NCBI GenBank assembly: GCA_019828545.1
Contig: JACVRA010000203.1
Span: forward strand, 62,001-126,000
Direction of reading: 5' to 3'
Source of the DNA: Paracamarosporium sp. OC-R06-R3
Lineage: Eukaryota > Ascomycota > Dothideomycetes > Pleosporales > Didymosphaeriaceae
Length of the DNA: 64,000 bases
The notes under the pieces: model-generated
The model's input: only the letters and a program-made list of their open reading frames with translations
Database searches by the model: none
What the model was told of the DNA's origin: nothing
Shown here: piece after piece, positions 32,827 to 44,812 of the stretch
How the letters are laid out: every line of letters begins with the position of its first letter
How positions within the stretch are numbered: position 1 is the stretch's first letter
Translations under genes and position numbers: made by a program

Positions 32827-34499
32827 TCACAAGCTCTGCCTCCCGAGGACTCTTCCAGGCAACAGCGCTGTCGTAACCACACACCCAAGTGTAACTCCAC
32901 CTGCCAGATACAACACACTATTGATATCCTTCCCCCCACCACCAGCATACAGATGTTGCGCAATGAGCGGGCTCACAATGCCAAACAGTCTCCCCCAAAA
33001 ACTCGCCAGCCCACACGCTGTCCCGCGTATCGGCGCTGGAAACGCCTCGGGTGTCCAGCCGTACAGCACAGCATTGAACATGGACTGAAAGAAGTACTCC
33101 ATAAGACTGAGCCCGATGTTAGAGGCTGCAGAGTTGACAGTGCTGAAGACAAAGATGGAGACCCCCATGAGTGCGGAGGAGATAACCATGGACCATTTGC
33201 GGCCGACATGGGGAGTGCGGTAGAGGAGGGCACCAAGGAGAACGCCAATAGTTCCGGGGAGGTAGATGTAAATATAGGTGCGATATGTATAGCGGATGGA
33301 TTTGTTTAAAGCGCCGTTCTTGAGGGCGAGTATTTGGGGAAGGTGAAAGCCTACACTCAAAGGTCAAATCAGTGTCTACACCATTTTCTGTGGTGGAATG
33401 ACTGCTTACCGGCCACGGTGAAGCCCCAATAATCGCAGATGTATGTTAACCAGGTGAGAAGTGTGAGACGCGCCATCTGAAAACTCGAGAAGAGTATCTT
33501 GACGCGATCAAACTCGAGCCGGAGCTTCTCACTCCATGTGGCTTGTACCTGCTTCACACCTCCACCAAGCATAGCCTTTCCACTGTAAACGGAGCTCCAC
33601 TCGTTTTCTACCGCTTCAAGTTGGTCTAGCGTTAAGCTACTTGTTCTTTTGTTCATCTTGGCGACGTTCTGTAGCACTCTTATTGCTTTCGCATCCTGAC
33701 CTCTATAGACCAAAAATTTCGGGCTCTCCTGGAACCGAAAGACTACGAAGCGGAGAATGAAAACTAGAAGCGTGATTGCTCCGAGGGTGTAGAGAAGGTA
33801 TCTCCAACCATAGTTGCTACTCTTTGTGCAGCAAGCTTGTCCTGCAGCCACTTTACTACAAGCTGGTAGTGGGTCTGCCTCTGAAAAATTGGGTGAACAG
33901 GAGTAGTTTGGAATAAAGCCATACGCAATCGCGCAACAGATCACAACACCTATCGGTTGGAAAAGGGAGAGCAGCGGAAGTAGGTACCGGCGGTTCGAGG
34001 GTGTAAATTCCAGCGTGATGGTAGTATCGATCGGGATATTTCCGCCTACGCCGAACCCGCAGAAAGCTGTCAAGACCAGTATACTCGTGTATCGGTCCGG
34101 AATCGCCAGACATAGTCCAAAAATGCTGGAGAAGAACACGGTAAGGTTGAAAGCCCATTGACGTCCGATGATGTCTACTAGCACACCCCAGACGAATGCG
34201 CCTGCGGTCAAACCAGAAGAGAAAGCAGTCGAGAGGTTCCCAGTCTCATCGTCGCCAAAGCCCAGCTCTTGTTGCATCGGTGATAGCACGAGACCGAAGG
34301 CTTGTGCCCACAACAGATCGATCATGTATCCCAGCCCGCATAAGGCCCAGAGATACCACTGATAACGGCCCATTCCAATATATTCGATTTCGGCATTGAT
34401 CAGCAGACACTTCCTCTCGTATAATGACTGGTTCATCCTCAGGCTCGCTGCGAGAGAGCGAGCGGTTGCCATTGATAGATGTACCCTTCTCTTGTTCAT
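32827..34499 (-). CDS. MFS transporter, sugar-porter-like; N-terminus probably disturbed by a frameshift
   Basis: Two exons: 33410-34499 and 32827-33350, giving 537 aa. The 59-nt intron joins GFTVAG-FHLPQILAL. Twelve-helix pattern with GMGRYQWYLWALCGLGYMID, GVLVDIIGRQWAF (loop 2-3), GFGVGGNIPIDTTITLEF and an R-x-x-G-K/R-type second-half loop (RTPHVGRKWSM). The true N-terminus looks shifted: the other frame gives an acidic Met-rich start (MTSLSMDEQEKG...EDEPVII, from 34518), while the transporter frame resumes at YERKCLLIN, so one extra base near 34425-34430 would explain both. As it stands, the first in-frame ATG is at 34499. The substrate is unknown. Confidence 0.8.
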
Positions 34500-34518
34500 C
34501 CATGGAGAGAGATGTCAT

Positions 34519-36129
34519 GGTCTATAACCGTAAGAAATCAAACGATGCGTGTGTGGCACCCGGGGAAGCCGAGCGATGTTCTTGTAGAAGCGACTTTACC
34601 TCCTCCATTCTTGACTCTCACGCATTACCTGAACTACTCTTTGTAAAAGGGCAGACTGAGCCGCTCCCACAGCACTGTGATTGACTCTGTTCCCGTTCAT
34701 TAGCTGTGTAGCCGCTTTTGGATGTCCGTTGTGCTCAACGTCATGGGCGGGAGCTAGACCGCAGACGGCGTGTCGAGCCATGGGCGATAGACAAGACCGC
34801 ACCACTTACATTTCTTCGCGATGGTATCTGTAAGAACACGATTCGCTGCTAGCGGATTACATGCGCCGCGACTAGCCGTGGCATAAACGCGTCTAGCTGT
34901 TGAAAGTAAAAGTATAAACGAGGAAAAGAGGGGTAGATCGAAAATCGACCGGACAGCAATCGCAGAGTTGCGATCGGGATACTTAGTCTTTTTTGTTAGG
35001 GGTTAGTTGGGTTTTTAGATTGAACAACACTATTTTCAAGCGACTCTTCGGGTCCTACAATATGCGAGGAACAGGCCCTGTAGCTTTTCACCCACCCGCA
35101 CGAGGTTCTATTGTACATAATCTCACGTAGGTTGATATGTCCCGATACTTAGAAAGCGCGGCACAACCAATCCAAGATCTCACCTAAGGTCGCAAGCTAG
35201 ACCCTTATTTCTTCTTCTATTGTCTTTAGTTTCATCTTTCCTTGTATTTTCAAGTCTATATCTGGGAATGAAGTCTACTAGCACACGCCACTTCTAACGT
35301 CGATTTGCGGATCATTGCATATCTGTAGCAGCAGCAGCTGTATTGAACGATCAGCATAAACATAGCAGCGCTAGTTCATTGTAAGCCACATACCTAGATC
35401 AGCACGATGGTATGAAGGACAAATGTGCTTGAATTGCTCAACAACTCAAGAAGGTAAGACTTGGTAGGCCTAGCCATGTGAATGAGATAAAGTACGATCG
35501 ACGCCTTCGTACTGTAGACTTAAATATCGTTGAGTGGATCTATGAGAGTCCATTGCCACTGCACTTTTGTCAAGTGAAGGTACCCTTGGTCGTATATACC
35601 TACATCGAGCGAGCCAAGATTCTCAGTAAGCTCTCGAGTTGCGGTATGACAAGATCGAAACGATAACAGAAGCTGTTTCGTGCGGCTTGATTAAGAATAC
35701 TCACGTCAATGCGTCCTGTTGGTTGAGAAGAAGTAGGGCCAAAGAGCTGGACATGCGCAGTAAGCTGATGAAACCCACAAAACACCCGAAAGACCGGGTA
35801 CGTTGACGAAACGTTACCTAAAGCGGCTAGAAAGTGCGAGTTTTTTGCGCTCGGGCCTCGCGTGAGTCTACGATCCCAGCCAAGGTCGCGGTACGTTTGC
35901 TTGGGTCACTCAAGCCTATTACTAGATCTCAGCTCGGTGGAACTGTTGCTGATGCATATATCGGAAGTATTGTCGGAATTTAGTCCAGAAAATGGAGGAC
36001 GACCCGAGCCATAGGCGACTTTAAAGGCTTGACATCATGATTCTGGAGATTGGAACAGTGTGATGTTACGGAAAGAAGTTAGAACTCAGAGCCATTGTGC
36101 CGTGTGAGAACCGATTGTATAGAACCACA
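34519..36129. other. Intergenic, nothing recognised
   Basis: 1.6 kb between the divergent MFS transporter and Zn2Cys6 regulator genes. It contains short frames only, none with likeness to a protein family. It should hold both promoters. Confidence 0.6.
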
Positions 36130-37981
36130 ATGACCCAGCAAGGCAAATGTGACGTCTGTCGACATCGCAAAGTGAAGGTAAACAGCTTGACAATGTTTCG
36201 ATCTGTTATCGCTAATGCCTGCAGTGTAACGAGGAACGCCCAACATGTGGACAATGCCGGAAGAAGAACCGTCCTTGCGTATACGAGTATTCTAAAAGTC
36301 CGCGATTTTCGAAAGTGCGAACCAATGGAGCAAGCATCAACGATCCGGATCTCGCATTTCAAGACACACAAGATCAATGTTCCGTTTTCAACAGATCGGG
36401 CGATAAACGCCCAACAGGCAAGACGATGACTTTGACTGTTCGTTCGGTCAAAGAGGCTAAACAGGGGCAAGGCGTATTCCACACATTTGGTATCATGCCA
36501 AAGTCGGGATCCCGGATAAGGGTGCGTAATCCGAGTAGAAACCAAGGATCATACCTTCGAGACACCGACATCCTACGACCACTAATCTCCCGCGAAATGT
36601 ACCTTTGCGCACAATTTGCGGAGTTATTGGGCGAGAAAGTTGCAAATTGGAATTCAACCTTCCTGTGGGGTTGTTGGATATCGTCGGTGCCAGCAAGGCT
36701 CGGCAGAAATGTAGCACTGGACGATGCAGCAGAGTGTTTCATATCTGCGAATGTAGCTTATTACAGCAAGAAAGGAATGAGCGACGCGATAGCGAGCAAG
36801 AAATACACTGCTGCGCTCGTGAGCTTGCAGAACGTGCTAGACTCAGACGATGATGATACGAAGTATTCAACAGAGACAGTGGCTGCTGTGAATCTCCTTC
36901 TATTATTTGAGGTGAGGAAGTCATTTATTTTCTGACTGATACTTGCCATCTTCAAAGACTAGTTATACTCATTTTCGACAGGAACTGCTTGCATTTCGAG
37001 AACTAAGATGGCAGTCTCATTGTAAGGGGCTTGTGCAGTTGCTCTTAGCGCGGGGACCACAAGCAAAAGCGGATGACATGAGTCGATCCTTGTTTTATGC
37101 TGCACTAAACCACGATGTAAGTGTCAAGCTAGGTAGTCTTTGACGCAAGCTGACCACCTCAGTTTTCCGAAGCTGTTCTAGGTGGCTGTCGATCCATCTT
37201 TGACTCACCAGGTTGGCTGGACTTCCCACCACCGGAGGACCCGCAAAAGGAATGCGAGGATTTCACTTGCACATCCAGAGAGATTGCACGTCACATGATC
37301 CAGCTGCCTCGACTGATAGCATTAGTCCGACAAGTTCGACAAGAACCCTTCGAGATTGATGCTGGCATAGAGGCGTTGACGTTGGCGGAGCATCTGTATT
37401 ACCGCTATTCGGAGATCATAGCACCGAGAATCGATGCGGCGTTGATCAAGCGCGCAGAGTGGGTGGACACGCTCGACGAAGATTTGGCGAAATTTTGTCC
37501 AAAGTCACTGGATTTTGAGTGGTTCAACATCTTCGAGGGTCTCGTTCGATACTATTACGTACGAATACTGGTCCTTAACTTGTGCATGATGCTGAAGACG
37601 ATGTTGCCGCACGCACCGTTCTTGGCTCAGGCGGATATGGAGGAGGAGGAAGCTCGGTGTGCAACGCTAATAGCGGCGTCGGTTCAGTACGCAGAAAAGC
37701 AGAAGCCATTTCCATTGGGTGCACTCATCATGCGATTGCCTCTTCAAGTGGCATATGGTACTTGGTGGCGAAGACGGACATATAACAACGGGGCAGAAGA
37801 CCAGATTTGGGAGCAAGAAAGAGCAGTGTTTTTCGAAGAGTGGACATTTAAAAAGACGAATGCGTTCATTAAAATATTAAACGGAGATGTGGTATCGAAA
37901 AGTAAGCTCCAGGCAATATATATAGCAGCCGCAGAAGGTGGTCCATGGGAAGATTGTAAGCAGCGAGGTCCTATTGTATGA
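36130..37981 (+). CDS. Zn2Cys6 (GAL4-type) transcription factor
   Basis: Four exons: 36130-36177, 36225-36911, 36982-37116 and 37163-37981, giving 562 aa; all introns have GTAA or GTGA donors and fit phase. The first intron splits the zinc cluster, as is common: CDVCRHRKVK-CNEERPTCGQC..NRPC gives the full C-x2-C-x6-C-x5-C-x2-C-x6-C pattern at residues 7-34. The rest resembles the fungal regulators that have only weak C-terminal similarity (PRLIALVRQVRQ, then FNIFEGLVRYYYVRILVLNLCMML). It binds DNA, probably as a dimer at CGG sites, by family. The target is unknown; the divergent MFS transporter and astacin are neighbours but no link is shown. Confidence 0.9.
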
Positions 37982-38480
37982 ACATAGCGTTGCAGGTATG
38001 CGCAGATGGAGGTATACGTAATCACAAGACGACCAAATGCATCTATCGTACTATATGAAGAGATTGCAGTTTTTCCGGCCGCAAAGAGCACAAGGGATGT
38101 GTTAAGGATACACAGCTTTTAGCGGTTTTTGAAAACTCAGCGCGCTGCTGCCACAAACCTGAGCATTGTGTGTTGCCCTAAGAAAGGCGTTTCAGTCAAA
38201 GCGGTAGAAGTACACCGCCACTGAGCTGGAAGATGATGGCAGCACTTCGTAGATAATCGATCACCATAATCGATAAAACACGATGTTGCATGCTCGGTGT
38301 TCCTGTCGCTCCGTGATGCTGCCGGAAGGCTCGCCTCATGCTAGTGCCGGGAAAGGTTAAGCCTGCTCGGCTAAGTCACACTTTCCTGCCAAGCCCACAA
38401 CATTGGCTTGCAGAGGGTGAACTTCTCATTTTCAGCAGCCACCAGCGACAACAACACCAACCCACGACGCCGCCGTCAAG
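37982..38480. promoter_or_regulatory. Promoter region of the ribosomal protein L9 gene
   Basis: About 500 bp between the Zn2Cys6 stop and the L9 ATG on the same strand. It includes pyrimidine/purine alternations near 38400-38470 and direct GATAATCGAT repeats near 38250-38275 (ATAATCGAT twice). No established ribosomal-protein element was identified with confidence. Confidence 0.35.
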
Positions 38481-39429
38481 ATGAAGTACATGTACGCCTC
38501 TCCGACCGCTTTCCACGCTATCACAATCGAATTGCACCATATCTTCCACGAGTCCCAGCCGATGGACATGCCGGACGCTGGGCTCGCTTCGCACTTTCGC
38601 AATTCTTCAAATCGCAAGGAACTGGACTGACATTTGCGCAACAGCCACTCCGAGGAGCTTCTCGAAATCCCCGAGGGGGTCAAGGTCGCTATCAAGACCA
38701 GGAATGTCGTCGTTGAGGGTGAGTGAACCGTTGGACGTTAGGTATGGAAAATTGATAACTAACTTTGCGCTGCGCAGGTCCCCGAGTAAGCACGTCGCAA
38801 AAATCCGAAAGAATACCAGACTCATGAATGCAGGGCAAACTATCCAAGTCGTTGGGTCACTTGGCTGTCTCCTTCTCGCACGTACGTTAAACAATGCCTG
38901 ATGGGTCGAAACGCATACTAAACATCAGATAGCCCAAGAAGAACCTCATCAAGATCGAGCTCCACCACGGTTCGCGCAAGAGCGTCGCCACCCTCCGCAC
39001 TGTCCGCACTATCATCGTACGTCACGACCACCTCGACTGAACGGGGGCATAGGACAACAGAGCTGACTGGAGTAGAACAACTTGATCATCGGTGTCACCA
39101 AGGGCTTCAAGTACAAGATGCGATACGTCTACGCCCATTTCCCCATCAACGTCAACGTCGAGAAGAACAAGGATACCGACTGCTTCGAGGTTGAGATCCG
39201 AAACTTCATTGGCGAGAAGATCGTCCGAAGGGTCAACATGAGGCCCGGTGTCCACGTCGAGGCTTCCAAGAACGTCAAGGACGAGCTCCAGCTCTCCGGA
39301 AACAGCCTCGAGGATGTCTCTCAGAGCGCCGCCGACATCCAGCAGATCTGCCGTGTCCGCAACAAGGATATCCGAAAGTTCTTGGACGGTCTGTACGTGT
39401 CGGAGCGGGGCAACATCGTTGAGGAATAG
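38481..39429 (+). CDS. RPL9: 60S ribosomal protein L9 (uL6), six exons with an 8-nt microexon
   Basis: Exons: 38481-38491, 38645-38718, 38778-38785, 38834-38881, 38933-39016 and 39076-39429, giving 192 aa, the usual L9 length. The join reads [20 protein letters not shown] ... [33 protein letters not shown]. Exon 3 is only GTCCCCGA, supplying G-P-R between exons 2 and 4; both flanking introns have GTGAG/GTAAG donors and CAG acceptors. Every family-conserved segment is present ([43 protein letters not shown]). It is a structural protein of the large ribosomal subunit near the GTPase-associated centre. The first exon is 11 nt, as in other fungal RP genes with an early intron. Confidence 0.95.
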
Positions 39430-40187
39430 GCGGGTCATGAGGGTACGGGTTTCTTTACGGGCATATGAGCTTTCCTGCATTCGGGTGTGCAAACAGGCGC
39501 CATTGGGGACATAGCTCAAAATCATGTTCAACGAACAAAAACTTGATACCAGCTGCTGGACACTGTACGTCCGTGACTAAGTGTGCGTGTATATGCGCTT
39601 ACTGCCCATGGAATGTGACATCTTTGTAAGATGAATCAACCAATGAGATGCACAAATTTTTGGCTACCCTCACTGCTGTTCTCCAGCGTCAACCGAGTGT
39701 TTACGACACTTGCAGAGTACGAACAATATCTACAGCGCTCAACCCTTATCTCTGTACAGCATGCCTGTATGTCGCGTACATAAATTTAACGCCGTTAAAA
39801 CACTCCACTCACGGTGATAAAGAACATGCCCCCGACAGCAACAGAGAACGTATTTTGACTCACTCTGGTCCCATAGCATACCTATCTGACAATTAGAGGA
39901 CAAGCGCGGCACGGTATTCCTCAAACCGCGCTAGAATGGCATCAGCAAGCCATGGATGTGTCGATGTTAACAGCTATTACCGCAAAATCCGCCCGCTTCA
40001 GATCTATTTTCCCGTCTCGCTTCCTAATCAGCCGTCTACACGTCACGATGCTCGGATATATAAAGCCATTGACGATCCCAGGGCGTGCTGTACCGCTATC
40101 TGCCTTCCCGTGGTCACTGAAGTACCCTACCTTACCCCGCCTCAAGCTCATAGCCCCACCATCGTTGATTGAACACACATCGCCACC
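39430..40187. other. Intergenic, nothing recognised
   Basis: 758 bp between L9 and the aldo-keto reductase, both on the plus strand. It has short frames only. It should contain the L9 3' UTR and the reductase promoter. Confidence 0.55.
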
Positions 40188-41439
40188 ATGTCGGACGAGC
40201 TGGTTCAGAATCTTCTCAAAGAGTCCAAGGCGGAGTACAGAAGGCTGGGCAAGAGTGGGTTGAAAGTGTCAGTTCCCATATTGGGTGCGATGAGTTTTGG
40301 GTCAAAGAAATGGTAAGGCAAGGCGTACCCGGGCCGCTCTGCCGTGTCCCTGGCGCGTAGTATGTTTACTAACATTCTCGAGGCAACCCTGGGTCATTGA
40401 AGAGGAAGAAACGCTCCCGCTCCTTAAAGCAGCCTACGACAAAGGCGTCACAACCTGGGACACTGGTACGCAAGCTTGTTTATTGCTCGATAGCTGCCCT
40501 CAAGCTTACATACACCATAGCAAACGTCTACTCGAACGGCATCTCTGAAGAAATCATCGGTAAAGCGATCAAGAAGTACAATCTGCCCCGCGAGAAGCTG
40601 GTCATCCTTACAAAATGCTACGGCTACGTCGGTGAACAACCGGAGCTTCGGGCCATCCTATACCCTAATGAGCTACCTCAGATCAAGGACTACACCAACC
40701 AAGGTGGACTTTCGCGCGCTGCCATTTTCAACGCAGTCAACAAGTCGCTTCAACGCTTAGACACTGACTACATCGATCTACTGCAGATTCATCGTTTCGA
40801 CCCAAACACGCCTATCGAGGAGACGATGGAGGCATTGCATGACTTGGTCAAGAGTGGAAAGGTGCGATATATTGGAGCAAGTTCGATGTGGGCTGTGCAA
40901 TTTGCACAGATGCAGTTTGTAGCGGAGAAGAACGGGTGGACCAAGTTCGTGAGCATGCAGAATCACTACAACTTGCTCTACAGAGAGGAAGAGCGGGAGA
41001 TGAACAGATTCTGCAACGACACTGGAGTAGGATTGATTCCGGTGAGTCTGCCATGCTGGTGGTAATGCTAAAGCTAGCTAACGGTGTACAGTGGGCACCC
41101 CTCTGCCGTGGCCATCTTGCCCGACCTGCCTCAGCTTATGGTGAGACGATCCGCTCAGAGGGTGAGAAAAAGTCTGGCACGTCGACTACTGGCCCACAGG
41201 TCGAGGCGGACAGGAAGACGATTGAGCGTGTAGAAGAACTGGCGAAGAAGCATGGCTGGAGCATGAGCTCTGTTGCTCTAGCTTGGATCAACAAGCGGGT
41301 CGCGTCGCCCATCATCGGCTTCAGCTCGGTGAAGAGGATTGACGAAGCCCTGGAGGCACGAGGCAAGACGCTGACGGACGAGGAGGAAAAGTACCTTGAG
41401 GAGCTGTACACACCTAGGAAGGTCGTGGGGCACTCGTAG
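40188..41439 (+). CDS. Aldo-keto reductase
   Basis: Four exons: 40188-40312, 40383-40465, 40521-41041 and 41092-41439, giving 358 aa; the intron phases all agree. Start at 40188 in a Kozak-like context (GCCACCATGT). The NADPH-dependent barrel has the catalytic set of the family: Asp in WDTA, Tyr in NVYSNG, Lys in VILTKCYG and His in LLQIHRF. Further: [38 protein letters not shown], and [15 protein letters not shown]. By family it reduces aldehydes or ketones; this version-terminal region (PRKVVGHS) resembles the fungal Yak/stc-like group. The substrate is unknown. A 600-nt upstream region carries no other gene. Confidence 0.9.
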
Positions 41440-42142
41440 AGCGAGATTTGGACTGTTGAAGCTCCTATCCGATGGCTTCAGACGGCTCATGAGAAGTAAA
41501 AATTGATACATGTCATTCGACGTAGGATATGTATGTCACTTGATGCCGCCGGGCCGAGTGTGCATTGGATAAGCAGTGTCATGTGGAGATCACGAGGATG
41601 CAACGGCGCGTCGGAGGGCTTTGCGAGCAATGCGCGTTTTAGGGATGCGGGCCAGGATGACGTAGCCTCCGATCGCGTGAGGGTGGTTCCACGCAAACCA
41701 CACCACGCCCAGAGCCTCAACACGGCGCCGCGATGCAGCAGCGGCTCTGCAGGGCAGATGCAGTCTACTCGAGAGCCTCATGGTGTGTATCTGGGCCTCT
41801 GCTGGCCTGCGGCTGGGCATGGTCAATTCCGTCAAAGGGAGCAGGCGGAGCTTACCCCGCATTTCGCTGCCACCCCGTCCGTGCGCGGCGCAGCTGCTCT
41901 CACGGGTGGTGGGTCGCTATTGGACCATGGTGCGGTGATCAAGTGACTGTCTCCTGTCTGCCCGCCAGCTTGAATAAACCCCTCATCGCCTGCGCCCTTT
42001 CCTCCCTCTCTTCTTCATCTCACTCCCATCCGTGTCTGACTGACCATCCACATTCAACCACCGTCCCTTAAACCCAGCCCTTGAGCTCCCTCTTATATCC
42101 AGCTCTCCCCAACCCAGCTTTGTTAGCTGCAGCACCATCACA
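41440..42142. other. Intergenic, nothing recognised
   Basis: 703 bp between the aldo-keto reductase and the next gene. Overlapping GC-rich short frames without family likeness; the last 150 bp is pyrimidine-rich, typical of a fungal promoter/leader. Confidence 0.55.
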
Positions 42143-42967
42143 ATGGCAGCTGATACCGCAGAATCGCTCCAAAAGGTCGACTCTCTCGTCGAGGAGCCCG
42201 CCAAGGAGAAGCCCGCAAAGCGGAGAGCAAGCTCCCTGCGTGCCGATGTCTTCAACATGGCTGATCTCGGTGAGTAGCTGTGCCCGCCGTGCCAATTGCG
42301 TGCGCAGCGGTCCAAGTGAGGGGGTGTGGGGCTGACATGCCGACAGAGAAGGAGAAGAAGGAAATCAAGATTGCCCCCGAAACCCAGAAGCTGAACTGGT
42401 AAGTCGATGCCGCTCTCTCCTCTGGTTTGGTTTCGATGCCTGCGGCCGACCGGTCAGGTCGCTGCTGCCCCGGCTCCCCTCGGCACGCCTGCATTCCGTG
42501 GCACCAGGCTGACAGTGGCTCCTAGGAAACTAAACAAGTCTCCCGCAACACTGGACGACCAAGATGTCCTCAAGAAACCTCTCACCACGCCACTGGTCCG
42601 CAAGATCGACCTGCACTTCCCGCTCGGACTGGAGGTCACCGCCCGGAATCTGAAGGGTGTTACTATCAAGGATGCGCTGGATGCCATCTACAAGCAATTC
42701 AAGAAGAAGGTTCGTCTTATCCTTGTGCTGCCCTGGCCACCATCCGAACTTTGTCTCGATGCTCGAGGGTCATCCACCTGCATATCATCAATCTGTAGTT
42801 CGCCTACTGACATTCATCCACAGGCAGATGACGAATTAGGCGACGAGCCCGTTCTCGCTGGCTTCGAGTGGGACCCCGAGGAGTGCTACACGCGTTTCAT
42901 CGTACACCAGAAGAAGGAGGGTGCACCCGCACCTTCCAAGAAGAAGAAGAAGGGTGGTGACGAGTAG
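42143..42967 (+). CDS. Conserved-looking protein of unknown function, basic C-terminus
   Basis: Four exons: 42143-42269, 42347-42398, 42526-42709 and 42824-42967, giving 168 aa. The N-terminus is charged and low-complexity (EEPAKEKPAKRRASSLRADVFNMADLEKEKKEIKIAPETQKLNW). The middle reads VRKIDLHFPLGLEVTARNLKGVTIKDALDAIYKQF, then GDEPVLAGFEWDPEECYTRFIVHQ, and ends KKKKKGGDE. This faintly recalls fungal DUF6699-type proteins, but I do not assign it. The last intron (42710-42823) has an unusual GTTCGT donor, a CTGAC branch site and CAG acceptor; it is 114 nt, a multiple of three, with no in-frame stop, so a retained form would still be open. Confidence 0.65.
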
Positions 42968-43812
42968 TGAATGACTCGCCCCCGTCTTCCCCATCACGAC
43001 TTCTTATACAGCTTCGAGCATATTGTGCTCCGACATCGATAGATCGCGGACATGGATATGTACTCGAGTGCAGGGACTCCGAAAGGGAAGAGCGAGGCTC
43101 GCTCTATCGCGGACAGCATGGCTTTGTGCGCTGTGAGCCTGGCATGGTGAGCAGTGCGTATCGTCGTGCGGTTCGGTGGTCGGTGGGTTCTTGTGCGATA
43201 TCTGTGGGTTGCCAGCCGGGTGAGGTGGCGGCATCCTTTTATGTACTTTGTTGAGCGTTCCCTCTCGTCGCTGGACAGCGGCCGGTACAATCGAGGATTA
43301 TCATTGCTCAAGTATTCCTGTGTTGCTGTGATGTCGTTGCGGTAGTTTTGTGCTGACGAATAATCTACCCCGCTGTGGAGCCTTCGCCCTGTCCCAATGT
43401 GGGAAACGTGCGCCGTGAAGCCCGGCGAGTCATGTCACGATGTTTCCAGCGTGCCTAGCCTATCATCACCACCACAACATCAACTTACCGTAGATATACA
43501 CAGCTCGCACCTCTATCGGCATGACGAACGGATGATGTGTCTACCTGTCGGAGCCCCCTTTCGCGTAAAACCAACGAGCAAATGCCGTGGAAAAGTTTGC
43601 TTGGTGACAGCGTTTTACACACGTTGCGCGAGCTTGTTGAACGAGCAGCCAACACAACCAACGCAAAGAACAGTTATATAGGGTGCAGGCTGAATAGAAC
43701 AGATACTAATGCTTCGCTACAACCGCTTCGACGTGAGTTGAGGAACACATATTCTCCTCCCATAGCCTCGCAGCATTCCCATAAACAGTAGGGAAATTGA
43801 ATATCGTCAAGA
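42968..43812. other. Intergenic, nothing recognised
   Basis: 845 bp with only short frames of no family likeness. Normal base composition. Confidence 0.55.
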
Positions 43813-44133
43813 ATGTCTAGACTACCGCACACAGAACATACCTACACGCATAGATTCCTCCATCCAAGCCTCAGATCTCGCGAAACTCCCTGTCGCATCA
43901 ACAAAGCTGATATTTCATACCCGATCTTACAGGAGCGCCCTTCGTTCGATTTTCTGACACCTCGAGACCCACCCGACGTACCATCTCGTGCGCCCGCTCC
44001 TCAAGAAGTATATGCGGAAGATCGTCCGGTGGGCGCTGAGACGTCGGGAAAGGGTTCGTGGGAGAAGAGCAAAGCGAAGGTGAGAGAGTGGTGGAGAAAA
44101 TACAGTGCGTGGAGGAATAGGAGGAGGGAATAG
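43813..44133 (+). CDS. Possible small hypothetical protein, basic C-terminus
   Basis: Open frame of 106 aa with an ATG at 43813 (AAGAATGTC). Pro- and Arg-rich N-terminal part (RPSFDFLTPRDPPDVPSRAPAPQ), then a strongly basic amphipathic C-terminus (WEKSKAKVREWWRKYSAWRNRRRE). No family recognised and no intron. Its end pattern is not that of a shadow of another gene, because the reverse strand has nothing supported here. Could be real or chance. Confidence 0.4.
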   Translation: MSRLPHTEHTYTHRFLHPSLRSRETPCRINKADISYPILQERPSFDFLTPRDPPDVPSRAPAPQEVYAEDRPVGAETSGKGSWEKSKAKVREWWRKYSAWRNRRRE

Positions 44134-44494
44134 AAGATGCGTTGGAATGGGGAATTGCAGGGTATTGTGTGTGCAAACGGGTAGTCATCAGGAGGCGGGT
44201 AGGCGGTGCCAATTGAGGTTCTGACAAAGGGAGCGTGCTTGTGCGTCTCTGCGTCTCTGGGAGACAATTTCGATTGTAGGTTGCTCAAAAGCGAGACAAA
44301 GCTTGAGGCAAGCGAAACGTTTTTTCATGTCTCGGAAACAAACTTCGTACGAAGACTATTTCTGGCAGGCATAATAGCTCTCATGCTTCCCCTCCCTTCT
44401 AGCACATCTACACACCCTTGACACCTCCGAGCACAGTACGCTCAACCTTACCTCGTCCTTCATCATACATCTTACCCCGCCAGTACCTGAACCA

Positions 44495-44812
44495 ATGTGG
44501 TCCTACATCCCACCAGAGATGCGAAACTCAACCATCCACGCGTTCTTTAACATCATCGAGCTAGACATGCACCAAACCCCCATTCCAACCTGGCTCATCC
44601 CCTTAGCCATTACACGCAGGATTATCTACGGTGTGATCCACGCTAGTATCGCTTATTTCAGATTCATCGTGCTGCACACCCTCCCCGTCTCCATCGCAAT
44701 CCTCTCCGCCTTCCTCCACCTCGTCGACTATCTCGTCTACTTATACGTCCTTTACTTCATCGTCTCTAGTCTCTGCAGAGCCTTCCTGCACGTCGATGAC
44801 ATCGCATATTAG
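44495..44812 (+). CDS. Possible small membrane protein
   Basis: Open frame of 105 aa starting ATG at 44495. It has two to three hydrophobic stretches (WLIPLAITRRIIYGVIHASIAYFRFIVL; VSIAILSAFLHLVDYLVYLYVLYFIV). No family was recognised. Short frames of this length and composition can be chance, so the call is weak. It sits alone between the small hypothetical ORF and the But2-like gene. Confidence 0.4.
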   Translation: MWSYIPPEMRNSTIHAFFNIIELDMHQTPIPTWLIPLAITRRIIYGVIHASIAYFRFIVLHTLPVSIAILSAFLHLVDYLVYLYVLYFIVSSLCRAFLHVDDIAY

